Of a stretch of DNA of 64,000 nt, positions 46,701 through 54,174 are shown one piece after another. The notes under the pieces were generated by a model. It was not told the origin of the DNA. It saw only the letters and a program-made list of their open reading frames with translations, and did not search any database. The first letter of the stretch is position 1. Every line of letters begins with the position of its first letter. This DNA is from Paenibacillus ottowii (GTDB taxonomy: Bacteria > Bacillota > Bacilli > Paenibacillales > Paenibacillaceae). Position numbers and translations under genes: made by a program. The stretch is from NCBI RefSeq assembly GCF_006874425.1, contig NZ_VIJZ01000009.1, forward strand, positions 1 through 64,000, given 5' to 3'.

Positions 46701-47771
46701 AAAGTTGATCGAGTACGTTCCATCCGCCAAAGTGGTTGGTACAGGTACAGAAGCCAACTGCAGATCTACATTATAAGTATGCACGTAGCCTAGCTCAGGC
46801 CAGTTGATGCTCACCCATGCGTTCAGCTTGGCAGGCAGTTCTTTTACCTCAAACTCGATAACTCGTGTATTCGCATTCTGATCTTCACTTACAATAGAGG
46901 TGTCGCTTAACACTCCATTTTGCTCTACCTTGAAGCCATCAATTTGTTTACTATTCTTTAATGTTAACCGGGCATATTGCTTACCTCCACGCTCAATTAG
47001 TGAGCCTGGTTTTTCTGTATACCCATCCATCATAGACTTTTCATCTGTTCCGTCTTTCAGGAGGGTAAAGTCCAAGTCAGCTAATTTTTCTCCTGTGCTA
47101 GGAGGCGTTACCGGCGGTGTCACTGGTGGAATCGTTGGATTCTCCGTTGAATTTTTAAGTCGCAAACTGGAAGGATCAAACTCAATCCATTCCTTCACTG
47201 AACGGTCTGGATCGGTGTCTACATACCATGGAGAACTGCTGTTAAACCCAAACTCCGTATTTACGTCTTGATGAAAATCATAAACATCGAAGCTCACACT
47301 TCCCGAAGCTTTACCGGAATCTACTTCTATTTTGGCGGGAACCGTTTCCCCGTTTTGTTCTACTACAAATTTCGAAAGTCCTTGAGCCTCCGCAAATTTA
47401 AATGAAAAATGGTATTTTCCATCTTTAATGATCAGGTCTCCAGGATAGGTATAGTTTGTTTTAAAACTCGAATCCTTGGTGATTCCGCTGACTGTCTTTC
47501 GTAAAGGCTTATAATCAATCAGGTATTCTCCATCTGCATAAGTCGCTTTAGTTGTAGTTATAGCTTGGGTAGGCTCAACATATGGACTTGGCAGTTCTAC
47601 CGGATACTGATAAGTAGCATACGTAGCACTAGTCACTGTAGTGCTTGAATCAGGCAAATTCGACGAAGTGGGTTCATCCTCGGATGTTGCTCCTGCGTAT
47701 GGTGAAATTAAAGAAAACAACATTAGAATAGCAGCGAATGTCGAAATATATTTGTTAAATCGGCTCTTCAA
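43791..47771 (-). CDS. Secreted hemophore-like protein with nine NEAT-like domains
   Basis: 1326 residues. Signal peptide 1-28 (cleavage near AGATS), a Ser/Thr linker, then NEAT-like repeats at about 78-206, 228-342, 347-468, 478-588, 608-729, 743-861, 880-1020, 1037-1157 and 1203-1325. Each ends in a beta-8-like strand: YVHTY and YVETY (repeats 2, 4), YDHVY and YDHWY (6, 9) carry the YxxxY haem motif; YEMDH (3, 5) has His as second residue; repeats 1, 7 and 8 lack it. Pro/Thr/Gly linkers separate some. No LPXTG, SLH or transmembrane anchor. Start TTG with GGGGG 10 nt upstream. Bacillus IsdX2, a free hemophore, has five NEATs. Confidence 0.9.
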   Translation of the reverse strand: MKSRFNKYISTFAAILMLFSLISPYAGATSEDEPTSSNLPDSSTTVTSATYATYQYPVELPSPYVEPTQAITTTKATYADGEYLIDYKPLRKTVSGITKDSSFKTNYTYPGDLIIKDGKYHFSFKFAEAQGLSKFVVEQNGETVPAKIEVDSGKASGSVSFDVYDFHQDVNTEFGFNSSSPWYVDTDPDRSVKEWIEFDPSSLRLKNSTENPTIPPVTPPVTPPSTGEKLADLDFTLLKDGTDEKSMMDGYTEKPGSLIERGGKQYARLTLKNSKQIDGFKVEQNGVLSDTSIVSEDQNANTRVIEFEVKELPAKLNAWVSINWPELGYVHTYNVDLQLASVPVPTTLADGTYSINFNALHATKDQPSAMAQYLLSPATLTVVKGQKEVSFTIKDSTTVTEFKTEQNGTLTDADIVSVDKTANTRIVKFKVADLDAVLNAQVHVSTTYPGGVYEMDHKLRLQFDKNSITENGTSPETRSNLDFTLLKDGTNENSMMDGYTEKPGTLIERNGKKYVRFTLKNSKQIDGFKVEQNGVLTNTTVVSEDQAANTRVIEFEVKEVPAKLNAWVSIDWPELGYVETYNVDLQLGTATTPVDPGTPGTPGTPGKGIADGTYSIHFNALHATKDQKSAMAQYLLSPATLTVSKGKYEASFTIKDSTTVTEFKTEQNGTLTDADIVSEDKNANTRVVKFKVADLDAILNAQVHVSTTYPGGVYEMDHKLRLQFDRSSITAKGSDNGTTTPVENGRYSIDFTVLKNGSNELSVMDGYMQKPATLLKQSGKNIIQIKMDKSSWIKTFKVNGSEAQVVEQSTSADTRTVQFEVPNLSDKVTVNTHVIVPGLDLGGTPYDHVYDVQFQFEPATIRGFVEPTSSGAADPMVKLDFDKLANGKYALKFSIVLPDGVTGSESPAQRFITNEPAQLVVEGDKRFVGLKLQNSNEVKALRIWDNASGGYQDAEVTREDAASNTKDVRFGVSDFKNNVKGQLVVYEAPKVASSTPMVFKAEDRVEKVYDFEIKFDTSNVSYHNETKADRVEQVKNNLADGEYTANFRVLANGTDKDSLVAPFVQSLAKLIVKNGKVQAYVTVTNNQALNLFQTDFEGRYTNPTIVASDVKGDTHTMAFEVPDLDKKLSVYTQVYLPEKYIFNEKFGGQIQFDRASLKGEGVNAATTATTTEPTAASTDKAVEPTTSVAEAKPAVEQPVQAASEKRYTINYNVFKDKTNEASVMDGYLVKPATLIEKGDKRYIQVTLKNSFWMPTLQVEQNGTLKDVEVISTSGDTRIVQFEAGDLSRKISAHTHVIVPGLVLGGVPYDHWYTVQFQFDEASLKVK
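45585..47090. repeat. Tandem duplication of a two-NEAT unit
   Basis: The DNA for repeats 2-3 (46368-47090) and 4-5 (45585-46340) encodes almost the same protein: SMMDGYTEKPG, KNSKQIDGFKVEQNGVL, SAMAQYLLSPATL and YPGGVYEMDHKLRLQFD all recur. Long blocks are near-identical in DNA too, for example the GGTATACGGAGAAACC-type segments. This indicates a relatively recent unit duplication. Confidence 0.85.
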
Positions 47772-47796
47772 GGTGATGTATCCCCCTACTTAAAAT

Positions 47797-47837
47797 ATAC
47801 TCATTTGGAGCTTTGAAACTAAGCTCCAAATGAGTAT
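47797..47837. other. 17-bp perfect hairpin between NEAT genes
   Basis: ATACTCATTTGGAGCTT (47797-47813) and its exact complement (47821-47837), loop 7 nt. On the minus strand only ATTTTAAG follows, so termination would be partial. It lies between the single-NEAT gene and the nine-NEAT gene, 26 nt before the latter's start. Confidence 0.75.
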
Positions 47838-47870
47838 TCAATTCAAAATCATATTTTCGAAGACAAACTC

Positions 47871-48368
47871 TTAGATATCGCTATCATCGAATTGAAACTG
47901 AACGACATAGTCGTGATCGTAAGGAATACCACCAGTGTGTTCTTTAGGCACGCTTACATGCAGTTTGACATTCAATTTTTGAGCTGGGCTAGTTACAGGA
48001 AATTCAACTATTCTTGTATCCCCGGAGGTGCTGACCACAGTCGCATTCACATACTGGCCGTTTTGTTGAGTTTTGAATTCAGTAACCCAAGCACTTTTGG
48101 TAATCGCTACTCGCACTTTGAATTGACCATTTGTAACAATCAGTGTGGCTGGTTTTTTCACATAACCATTCGTATCCATGTAAGAAGGCTCCGTAGTTCC
48201 ATCTTTATACACGGTGTAAGGCAATTGATATGTTCCATTAGGCAAAGCCGCATTCGCTTGATTAGCCGAGAATGGGGCTAGTACCACAAAAATAAGCGCA
48301 GCCATCAATACAGTGAGCATTACTTTTTTCAGAGACAATTTCCTCATACCATTCATAACCATGTTCAT
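47871..48368 (-). CDS. Secreted single-NEAT hemophore-like protein
   Basis: About 165 residues. Signal peptide 1-40 (KKVMLTVLMAALIFVVLAPF, cleavage after ANQANA), then one NEAT domain (about 42-165) with YMDTNGYVKKPATL (haem-pocket helix), AWVTEFKTQQNGQYV, and the haem Tyr pair in PYDHDYVVQF. It ends right after the domain, as in Bacillus IsdX1. Start ATG 48368 with AAAGGAG 9 nt upstream; first residues MNMVMNG are shared with the broken gene upstream. Confidence 0.9.
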   Translation of the reverse strand: MNMVMNGMRKLSLKKVMLTVLMAALIFVVLAPFSANQANAALPNGTYQLPYTVYKDGTTEPSYMDTNGYVKKPATLIVTNGQFKVRVAITKSAWVTEFKTQQNGQYVNATVVSTSGDTRIVEFPVTSPAQKLNVKLHVSVPKEHTGGIPYDHDYVVQFQFDDSDI

Positions 48369-48400
48369 GTTTTCCATCTCCTTTTACGTATAATTTTGAA

Positions 48401-48749
48401 TTAGATTTCGTCGAATTGCAGTTGTACATCGTACTTGCCTGTGTATCCAATCACTGGGATGGTGATTTCCGCGTAAGCATTTACTTTTGCATTCAGGTCA
48501 GCTACTTCGAATTCCACTACACGAGTGTTGTTCGCCGTATTGGTGCTTACCACAGTCGCATCTTGCAGTACGCCGTTTTGCTCCACTTTGAAGGCTGTAA
48601 TCAGATTGCTGCTTTTTACAGTCAGACGAACGACATTTTTGCCATTGGCTACCGTAACCTGCGCAGGCTTTGTCAGATAGCTATCCAATCGAGAAGTTTC
48701 ATTGGTTTGATCCAAAAAATTGCTCAGAGCGATTCATTACCATATTCAT
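48401..48749 (-). pseudogene. Broken NEAT gene lacking its signal peptide
   Basis: A good ribosome site (GGAGGAG) and ATG at 48749 open a frame MNMVMNRSEQFFGSNQ that stops after 16 codons. The next frame, entered through a T6 tract (complement of 48714-48719), encodes an almost complete NEAT domain (ETSRLDSYLTKPAQV ... YTGKYDVQLQF, with YxxxY intact) to 48401. Loss of one T would join them, but the product would still have no signal peptide. Compared with the intact paralogue downstream, the export signal and first strand are deleted. Confidence 0.8.
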
Positions 48750-48820
48750 ATCTACACACTCTCCTCCATTATTTATGCTTGAATTTATGTTGATTTTATG
48801 AATGATAAAGAAGCTTCAAT

Positions 48821-49336
48821 TTACTTTTTAGAGGATTTGGCTGATTTAGCTGACTGAACGGCTGCAACTTTTTTGATGCTTTTGGAATCAAAAGCGAAGC
48901 GGATCGTATAATCATGATCGTAATTGTATGCAGGGACAGTAACATGAATTTTAGAGATCAACGGGCTGTTGACACTCGAAATTGGAAATTGTACGGTGCG
49001 AGTATCGGTTTTGGCATCCTTATGGATGACCTTTGTATCGATGATTTTACCTTTGTAATCCACTTTAAACCCGGTTGTCCATTCGCTATGATTCAGCTTA
49101 ATTTGCATGGTCATTTGCCCTTTTTTCACATACAACTTAGCTGGTTTCTCAAAATAATCGTTAGCCATGGATACCGAATCATTTTCTGCCTTAAGAATAT
49201 TGTATTTGAGCGTGTATGTACCATCCGCCAATGTTGGAGAAGCCGCAGCGGCTCCTACAGATGACGAAGTCGGCCAAAAGCTCAGCACACTCACCAGCAG
49301 AAACACAGCTATTATTGCAGAATACCCCTTCTTCAT
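48821..49336 (-). CDS. Secreted single-NEAT hemophore-like protein, first gene of left arm
   Basis: 171 residues. Signal peptide (KKGYSAIIAVFLLVSVLSFW, cleavage near VGAAAA), one NEAT domain (about 36-153) with SVSMANDYFEKPAKL, EWTTGFKVDYKGK and the Tyr pair in YNYDHDYTIRF. A Lys/Ser-rich tail AAVQSAKSAKSSKK could bind teichoic acids electrostatically. No sortase signal. Promoter and Fur box lie immediately upstream. Confidence 0.9.
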   Translation of the reverse strand: MKKGYSAIIAVFLLVSVLSFWPTSSSVGAAAASPTLADGTYTLKYNILKAENDSVSMANDYFEKPAKLYVKKGQMTMQIKLNHSEWTTGFKVDYKGKIIDTKVIHKDAKTDTRTVQFPISSVNSPLISKIHVTVPAYNYDHDYTIRFAFDSKSIKKVAAVQSAKSAKSSKK

Positions 49337-49359
49337 TTTGACAGCAGTCCCTCCCCACG

Positions 49360-49387
49360 AGTATAACTAATTGATTATCATTCTCAA
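49360..49387 (-). promoter_or_regulatory. Left-arm promoter with overlapping Fur box
   Basis: Minus strand TTGAGA (complement of 49382-49387), 16-bp spacer, TATACT (complement of 49360-49365). The 7-1-7 Fur box TGATTATCATTCTCA (49372-49386) matches TGATAATNATTATCA at 12 of 14 fixed positions and covers the -35 and spacer, so iron-loaded Fur should block polymerase. Start codon is 24 nt downstream of the -10. Confidence 0.75.
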
Positions 49388-49405
49388 TAAATAAATTAAA
49401 AAAAT

Positions 49406-49504
49406 AGCTCTTTTCGAGCTTTCTCCCCCACCTTTCTATTCCAGAATTTCGCAAAATTAAGCAAACCCATCACCAATATATCTTACACTTTTCGAAAATG
49501 TCAA
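49406..49504 (-). promoter_or_regulatory. Distal left-arm promoter followed by a small terminator-like hairpin
   Basis: Minus strand TTGACA (complement of 49499-49504), 18-bp spacer, TATATT (complement of 49475-49480). Transcripts would pass a 5-bp stem AGCTC-GAAAA-GAGCT followed by ATTTTTTT (complement of 49398-49420) before the Fur-covered promoter. The promoter match is good; the hairpin is weak. Confidence 0.45.
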
Positions 49505-49638
49505 TATGTATTTGTGTATGCGGAATCCCTTGATATATGCTATTTTTTAAGAAAAATTTGTAGTTCCTTCTTCTATAATTCGAGTGAATCTCATTTGTTT
49601 TTGATTCAAAATTTATTTAAAAATTTTCTATTTTCAAT

Positions 49639-49697
49639 TGACAATCGTCAGTGATATTCATTATCATTCTCTTAACTATAAATGAAAATGATTATCA
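49639..49697 (+). promoter_or_regulatory. Right-arm promoter with two Fur boxes
   Basis: TTGACA (49639-49644), 18-bp spacer, TATCAT (49663-49668). Fur box 1 TGATATTCATTATCA (49653-49667) covers the -10; Fur box 2 TGAAAATGATTATCA (49683-49697) covers the start of the transcript. Each matches 13 of 14 fixed consensus positions. Centre spacing is 30 bp, about three helical turns. The rest of the 395-bp divergent gap (49337-49731) holds the left-arm signals and AT-rich sequence. Confidence 0.82.
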
Positions 49698-49731
49698 TTA
49701 TTGTTTAACTTGAAATTGCAGGAGGAATAAC

Positions 49732-50712
49732 ATGAAATCTTACGTGTTGTGGTCGTCCGCAGCGCTTTTATTGGTAGTTACCGGATGCAGTCATGGAACT
49801 TCGACCACAGATCACAAACCAGCCAGTCCTTCCGTATCTGCCACTTCAAATACGACAAGCGGCGCGACGATTCAAATTACTGATTTTTCAAAACGGACAT
49901 TATCGTTTCAAAAAGTCCCTCAGCATATCGTTGCGCTCAGCAATGGCGATCTGGACATTATTTACGCATTGGGCGGGACCGCCGTGGGCAGGCCCAACTC
50001 CAATGGACCTTCCGTCGTACCCGCTGCTGAAAACGTTCAGCAAATAGGCTCCACTCATGAAGTGGATCTGGAGAAAATTACGATGCTCAAGCCGGATGTG
50101 GTGTTAGGCAGTTATCCTATGAATGAAAAAGACATTCCAGCCATTGAAGGAGTCGGTTCACAGCTGTTGCTGACTGGTGCCAATTCAGTTCAGGATATCC
50201 AGTCACAAATTACGCTGTTCGGACAATTACTACAAAAGCAGGCTCAGGCTGCAAAGCTGAACCAGCAAATTGACCAACAAGTAGCCAAGCTGCAACAGGA
50301 AACCGCTTCTGCCTCCAAACCGAAGGTGTTGCTGGTCTACGGAGCTCCGGCTACGTACATGGCAGCGCTGCCGAATTCTCTGGGTGGAAACATTCTGGAA
50401 GTCGCAGGTGGCTCCAACATTGCCGCTGATTTTCCGAGCCTGCAAAATTTCCCGCAATATGCACAGTTGAACACAGAACGCATCCTACAGGCTAACCCTG
50501 ATTACATCTTCATCATGACTCACGGAAATACGGAAGAGGTTAAAGCCGCATTTATAAAAGAAATGCAGGAAAATGCAGCTTGGAACGGAATCCGGGCAGT
50601 CCAAAACAATCAGGTCGAGGTTTTACCTTCAGACTTGTTCGGGACGAATCCAGGGACACGGGTCACTAAGGCGCTGGATCTGATGCACCAAAAGCTGTAT
50701 CCGGCGAAATAG
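49732..50712 (+). CDS. Haem-binding lipoprotein, IsdE-like (right system)
   Basis: 326 residues. Lipobox VVTGCSHG (Cys near 19), a Ser/Thr linker, and a PeripBP_2 fold opening ITDFSKRTLSFQKVPQHIVAL. Candidate ligands: Met in LGSYPMNEKD and His in FIMTHGNTEEV, the latter at the position of the IsdE histidine. Only modestly similar to the left-arm lipoprotein. GGAGGAA before ATG. Confidence 0.88.
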   Translation: MKSYVLWSSAALLLVVTGCSHGTSTTDHKPASPSVSATSNTTSGATIQITDFSKRTLSFQKVPQHIVALSNGDLDIIYALGGTAVGRPNSNGPSVVPAAENVQQIGSTHEVDLEKITMLKPDVVLGSYPMNEKDIPAIEGVGSQLLLTGANSVQDIQSQITLFGQLLQKQAQAAKLNQQIDQQVAKLQQETASASKPKVLLVYGAPATYMAALPNSLGGNILEVAGGSNIAADFPSLQNFPQYAQLNTERILQANPDYIFIMTHGNTEEVKAAFIKEMQENAAWNGIRAVQNNQVEVLPSDLFGTNPGTRVTKALDLMHQKLYPAK

Positions 50713-50715
50713 GCG

Positions 50716-51720
50716 ATGGTAATGAACAAACTACAGCGCACTCGAAGACGCACCATCGCCTGGATTACCCTTCCGATCTTGCTACTAGTCGTCTCTATGT
50801 ACGGACTGGCTTACGGTTCGGTATCGATTCCACTTCAAGAAATCAATCAGATTTTGTTACATAACGATGAATCCACCTATCGTACGATTCTAATGAATCT
50901 TCGACTTCCTAGAGTACTGGTAGGTTTACTGGTAGGAGCTTGCCTGGCGGCTTCTGGAGCACTTCTGCAAGGCGTCATGAAAAATCCACTGGCTGACCCA
51001 GGCATTATTGGTGTATCGGCTGGAGGTGGACTTGCTGCCGTCATTACGATGGTGATGCTTCCACAGCTAAGTTACCTTCTTCCAGTAAGCGCCTTTTTGG
51101 GAGCCTTTTTGAGCGCAATCGTCATTTACCTGCTGGCTTGGGACCGCGGGGCTTCCCCAGTCAAAATTGTGCTGGCTGGCGTTGCGATCAACGCGCTGCT
51201 GGGCGCGCTCACCAACGGGGTGATGGTCATGTACAGTGACCGCGTGCAGGCCGTACTTCCATGGCTATCCGGCGGGCTAAATGGACGAAGCTGGCATCAT
51301 CTGGAGTTCATGGCTCCTTACGCTATCATTGGCTTAATCGCCTCTTTATTTGCGATTAAGCCTGCGAATTTGCTGCTGCTGGGCGACGATTCAGCACAGC
51401 TACTGGGCCAGCGGGTAGAGCTTCAACGGATGCTGATTATCTTGCTCTCTGCCCTGCTCGCCGGCACGGCGGTCAGTGTAGCCGGGCTGATCGGGTTCGT
51501 AGGACTGGTCATTCCGCATATCATAAGGCTGCTGATTGGGGAAGATTATCGTTTCCTCTTGCCCCTTTCCATTGTGGGCGGTGGGACACTGGTTGTCCTG
51601 GCGGATACAGTCGCACGTTCTTGGTTTGATCCGGTTGAATTGCCTGTCGGGATTTTGCTAGCCGTCATTGGGGCACCGTTCTTCTTAATCCTGCTCAAGA
51701 AACGGGGGAATTTCGGATGA
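50716..51720 (+). CDS. Iron/haem ABC transporter permease, FecCD family (right system)
   Basis: 334 residues. MNLRLPRVLVGLLVGACLAA, LLQGVMKNPLADPGIIGVSAGG and GFVGLVIPHIIRLLIG define the FecCD family. It begins 3 nt after the lipoprotein gene; the start could be ATG 50716 or 50722, with a weak ribosome site either way, consistent with translational coupling. Confidence 0.93.
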   Translation: MVMNKLQRTRRRTIAWITLPILLLVVSMYGLAYGSVSIPLQEINQILLHNDESTYRTILMNLRLPRVLVGLLVGACLAASGALLQGVMKNPLADPGIIGVSAGGGLAAVITMVMLPQLSYLLPVSAFLGAFLSAIVIYLLAWDRGASPVKIVLAGVAINALLGALTNGVMVMYSDRVQAVLPWLSGGLNGRSWHHLEFMAPYAIIGLIASLFAIKPANLLLLGDDSAQLLGQRVELQRMLIILLSALLAGTAVSVAGLIGFVGLVIPHIIRLLIGEDYRFLLPLSIVGGGTLVVLADTVARSWFDPVELPVGILLAVIGAPFFLILLKKRGNFG

Positions 51721-52508
51721 CAGCCATTCAGGGTGAGCATCTCTCCTTACAACGCGGATACTTCCAGCTGGACGATGTGAACATTACCTTGCCTGCCGGC
51801 CAACTAACTGCCATTGTCGGTCCCAACGGCTCAGGCAAATCTACGCTTTTGCGGATTTTGACCCGGCTGCTCAAGCAAGATCAAGGCGAGGTTTCTGTAT
51901 TGGGCAAGCCTGTGGAAAAATACAAACGGCGGGATTTGGCCCAGACGATTACCATGCTGCCGCAAATGAAGGATATGCTGCCGTTATTAACGGTTCGCGA
52001 GCTGGTCGCTTATGGAAGATCCCCTCATGCCAAGGGCTTGAGGACACGCCCTACCAGACAAGACCAGCAAATTGTCGATCATGTCATGGAAATCACAAGC
52101 ATCATGCCCTACGCAGATCGGATGTTCCATACTCTATCGGGAGGTGAACAACAAAAAGCACGAATTGCTATGGCTCTGGCCCAACAAACGGATATTCTTT
52201 TGCTCGATGAACCGACCACTTTTCTGGATATCACCCACCAATTTGAAGTTATGGATATGCTGCGGCGTATCAATCACGAGTCCGGCTTGACGATTGTTAT
52301 GGTACTGCATGATTTGCAGCAAGCTGCGGCCTATTGTCATCATATGATTGCGCTTAAAAGGGGACGAATCGCCATTGCTGGCGAACCCCGCCAGATTTTG
52401 ACGTCTGCTTTTCTTCGCGACATTTATGAAATGAACGCTACCATCAAATTTGAGGGTGGCTATCCGGTTATTATACCGACCATACCACATCATTCAGGAG
52501 GAATTTAA
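51717..52508 (+). CDS. Iron/haem ABC transporter ATP-binding protein (right system)
   Basis: 263 residues. Walker [11 protein letters not shown]-loop [10 protein letters not shown], signature [15 protein letters not shown], Walker [13 protein letters not shown], switch VLHDLQQA. Overlaps the permease by 4 nt (ATGA). Completes the second importer. Confidence 0.93.
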   Translation: MTAIQGEHLSLQRGYFQLDDVNITLPAGQLTAIVGPNGSGKSTLLRILTRLLKQDQGEVSVLGKPVEKYKRRDLAQTITMLPQMKDMLPLLTVRELVAYGRSPHAKGLRTRPTRQDQQIVDHVMEITSIMPYADRMFHTLSGGEQQKARIAMALAQQTDILLLDEPTTFLDITHQFEVMDMLRRINHESGLTIVMVLHDLQQAAAYCHHMIALKRGRIAIAGEPRQILTSAFLRDIYEMNATIKFEGGYPVIIPTIPHHSGGI

Positions 52509-52509
52509 T

Positions 52510-52860
52510 ATGGTTATCGTAACAAATACTTCTAAAATCACACCGGGCAATGCCCACCTGCTCATCGAAAGATTTAACAAAGAAGGACAAGTTGAAAAGA
52601 TGGAAGGATTCCTCGGTCTGGAGGTACTGCTGACGGAAAACACGAAGGATTATGAGGAAGTAACGATTAGCACACGCTGGAAGGAAAAAGAGAACTTTCA
52701 AGGCTGGACAAAAAGCGAAGCCTTCCGCGAATCTCACAACCACCGCCAAATTCCAGACTATATTATTGAAAATAAAATCACGTTCTATGAGGTCAAAATC
52801 GTTCGTCACCCCATCGCTAACCATGATCCCTCTTTGGCGAGTGAAATCGAAGCCGTTTAA
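52510..52860 (+). CDS. isdG: IsdG-type haem-degrading monooxygenase
   Basis: 116 residues, dimeric ferredoxin-like ABM fold. The IsdG catalytic triad is present at nearly identical positions: Asn6 (VTNTSK), Trp66 ([10 protein letters not shown]) and His76 (ESHNHRQ); staphylococcal IsdG uses N7/W67/H77. It should open haem and release iron in the cytoplasm, the final step of this locus. AGGAGG 8 nt before ATG; last gene of the right arm. Confidence 0.92.
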   Translation: MVIVTNTSKITPGNAHLLIERFNKEGQVEKMEGFLGLEVLLTENTKDYEEVTISTRWKEKENFQGWTKSEAFRESHNHRQIPDYIIENKITFYEVKIVRHPIANHDPSLASEIEAV

Positions 52861-52882
52861 TTCCGGACGGTAGTCTAGAATT

Positions 52883-52930
52883 AAAAAACGCGGCTCGCAG
52901 GCAAATAATTGTCCGCGAGCCGCGTTTTTA
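52883..52930. terminator. Bidirectional terminator after isdG
   Basis: AAAACGCGGCTCGC and GCGAGCCGCGTTTT form a 14-bp stem (52885-52898/52915-52928). It also ends the convergent MBL gene. Confidence 0.93.
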
Positions 52931-52952
52931 TATACCTTGTTTATTGAACTCC

Positions 52953-53963
52953 TCAGATTCTAGTTGAGCTTCGGCGTCCAATTTTCAGCGTCTCTCCGTG
53001 TCCCAGTACATGGATACGTTCCTTAGCAATCCCCAAGCGCTCACGCTCGGCTTCGAGTCGATCCAGCGCCTCTCTCGGCGTATCGTCCGCCAGCTTAAAG
53101 GCTCCATAATGCATCGGGATCATCTGATCTGCGCCACAGTCCACAAACCCCTGCAACGCCTCCTCCGGTGTCACATGCTGTGAGGTCATGAACCATTCCG
53201 GTTCATACGCGCCAATCGGCATAAAGGTCAGATCAATGGCAAAGCGCTCGCCAATCTCCTTAAACCCACGGAAATATCCGGTGTCTCCCACAAAATACAA
53301 CGTAGGTGCCTCCGCTGAATCAGATCCGGCATGAGCATCCGCCACTGCAACAGACGTGGCAGAGCCGGTCACCTGCTGTTCACTTTGCAGAACGTATCCG
53401 CCCCAATGCGAAGTATTGGTATCAAACGGCGTACGCCGCGTCCAGTGCTGGGCCGGAACAAATGTAATCCGCACCCCGCCTACCGTAAAATGCTCCCACC
53501 ATTGTAGCTCATGGCAGTTGCGAAAGCCTTTGCGGATCATTTTCGACTTTAACCCCTTAGGTACGAGCATTAATGTATCTGCGCGATATAACTTCCGCAA
53601 CGATGCTAAATGTAAATGATCATAATGCGAATGTGATAGCAGAATGATATCCAGCGGCGGTACATCCTGAATGCGAATGCCGGGCGGAGCCAACCTTTTA
53701 TCAAAAGCCATACGCTCTGCCCACACCGGATCGGTGACCATATTCAGTCCAAGGTACTGAATGAAAAAGGTCGAATGGCCCACCCAGGTCGCCGTCGCCA
53801 TTTCCCGATTATGATGCAAAAACTCCAGCTCCGGGGGATGGTTTGGCACAACGAACGTATAATCCTTTATTTTGCTGCGTCGCTCCTGCCGCCATTGTCT
53901 GAATTGCTTGATGGTTTTATCGGTATTTACATGATCCATATTGGTAAAACGCACTTTGGGCAT
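52953..53963 (-). CDS. MBL-fold metallohydrolase, UlaG/NAPE-PLD-like
   Basis: About 336 residues. ATWVGHSTFFIQYLGLNMVTDP opening, metal motif LLSHSHYDHLHL, then GDTGYFRGF and IPMHYGAF supply the remaining ligands. N-terminal helix PKVRFTNMDHVN. Such enzymes hydrolyse phosphodiester or lactone substrates, but the specific one is unknown. Start ATG 53963 after GGAGGGGG; longer frame rejected. Confidence 0.87.
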   Translation of the reverse strand: MPKVRFTNMDHVNTDKTIKQFRQWRQERRSKIKDYTFVVPNHPPELEFLHHNREMATATWVGHSTFFIQYLGLNMVTDPVWAERMAFDKRLAPPGIRIQDVPPLDIILLSHSHYDHLHLASLRKLYRADTLMLVPKGLKSKMIRKGFRNCHELQWWEHFTVGGVRITFVPAQHWTRRTPFDTNTSHWGGYVLQSEQQVTGSATSVAVADAHAGSDSAEAPTLYFVGDTGYFRGFKEIGERFAIDLTFMPIGAYEPEWFMTSQHVTPEEALQGFVDCGADQMIPMHYGAFKLADDTPREALDRLEAERERLGIAKERIHVLGHGETLKIGRRSSTRI

Positions 53964-54122
53964 GGTGCAACCCCCTCCCTGACAGACCCGTTCTCCAAAA
54001 GCGCAACGGTTCAATTTAACTATATATTGTCACTTGAATGTGAACATGAAATGATCCAACATTCTGATATATGTAAAGTATAATTCAATCACATCTGTAA
54101 AGGAAATTCTGCGATAATACAG

Positions 54123-54162
54123 CAAAAACAGACCTCCTGAAATCGATCGGGAAGGCCTGTTT
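54123..54162 (-). terminator. Terminator of the cyd operon
   Basis: Minus strand AACAGGCCTTC pairs with GGAGGTCTGTT (two wobbles), followed by TTTGC. It lies 12 nt past the CydS-like ORF, so that ORF is inside the operon transcript. Confidence 0.82.
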
Positions 54163-54174
54163 CGCATGTTATTG

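Noticed and set aside
45585..47090. Regularly repeated DNA suggesting a CRISPR-like or satellite array
   Set aside because: The repeats are long, in one reading frame and encode NEAT domains; no short identical repeats with unique spacers.
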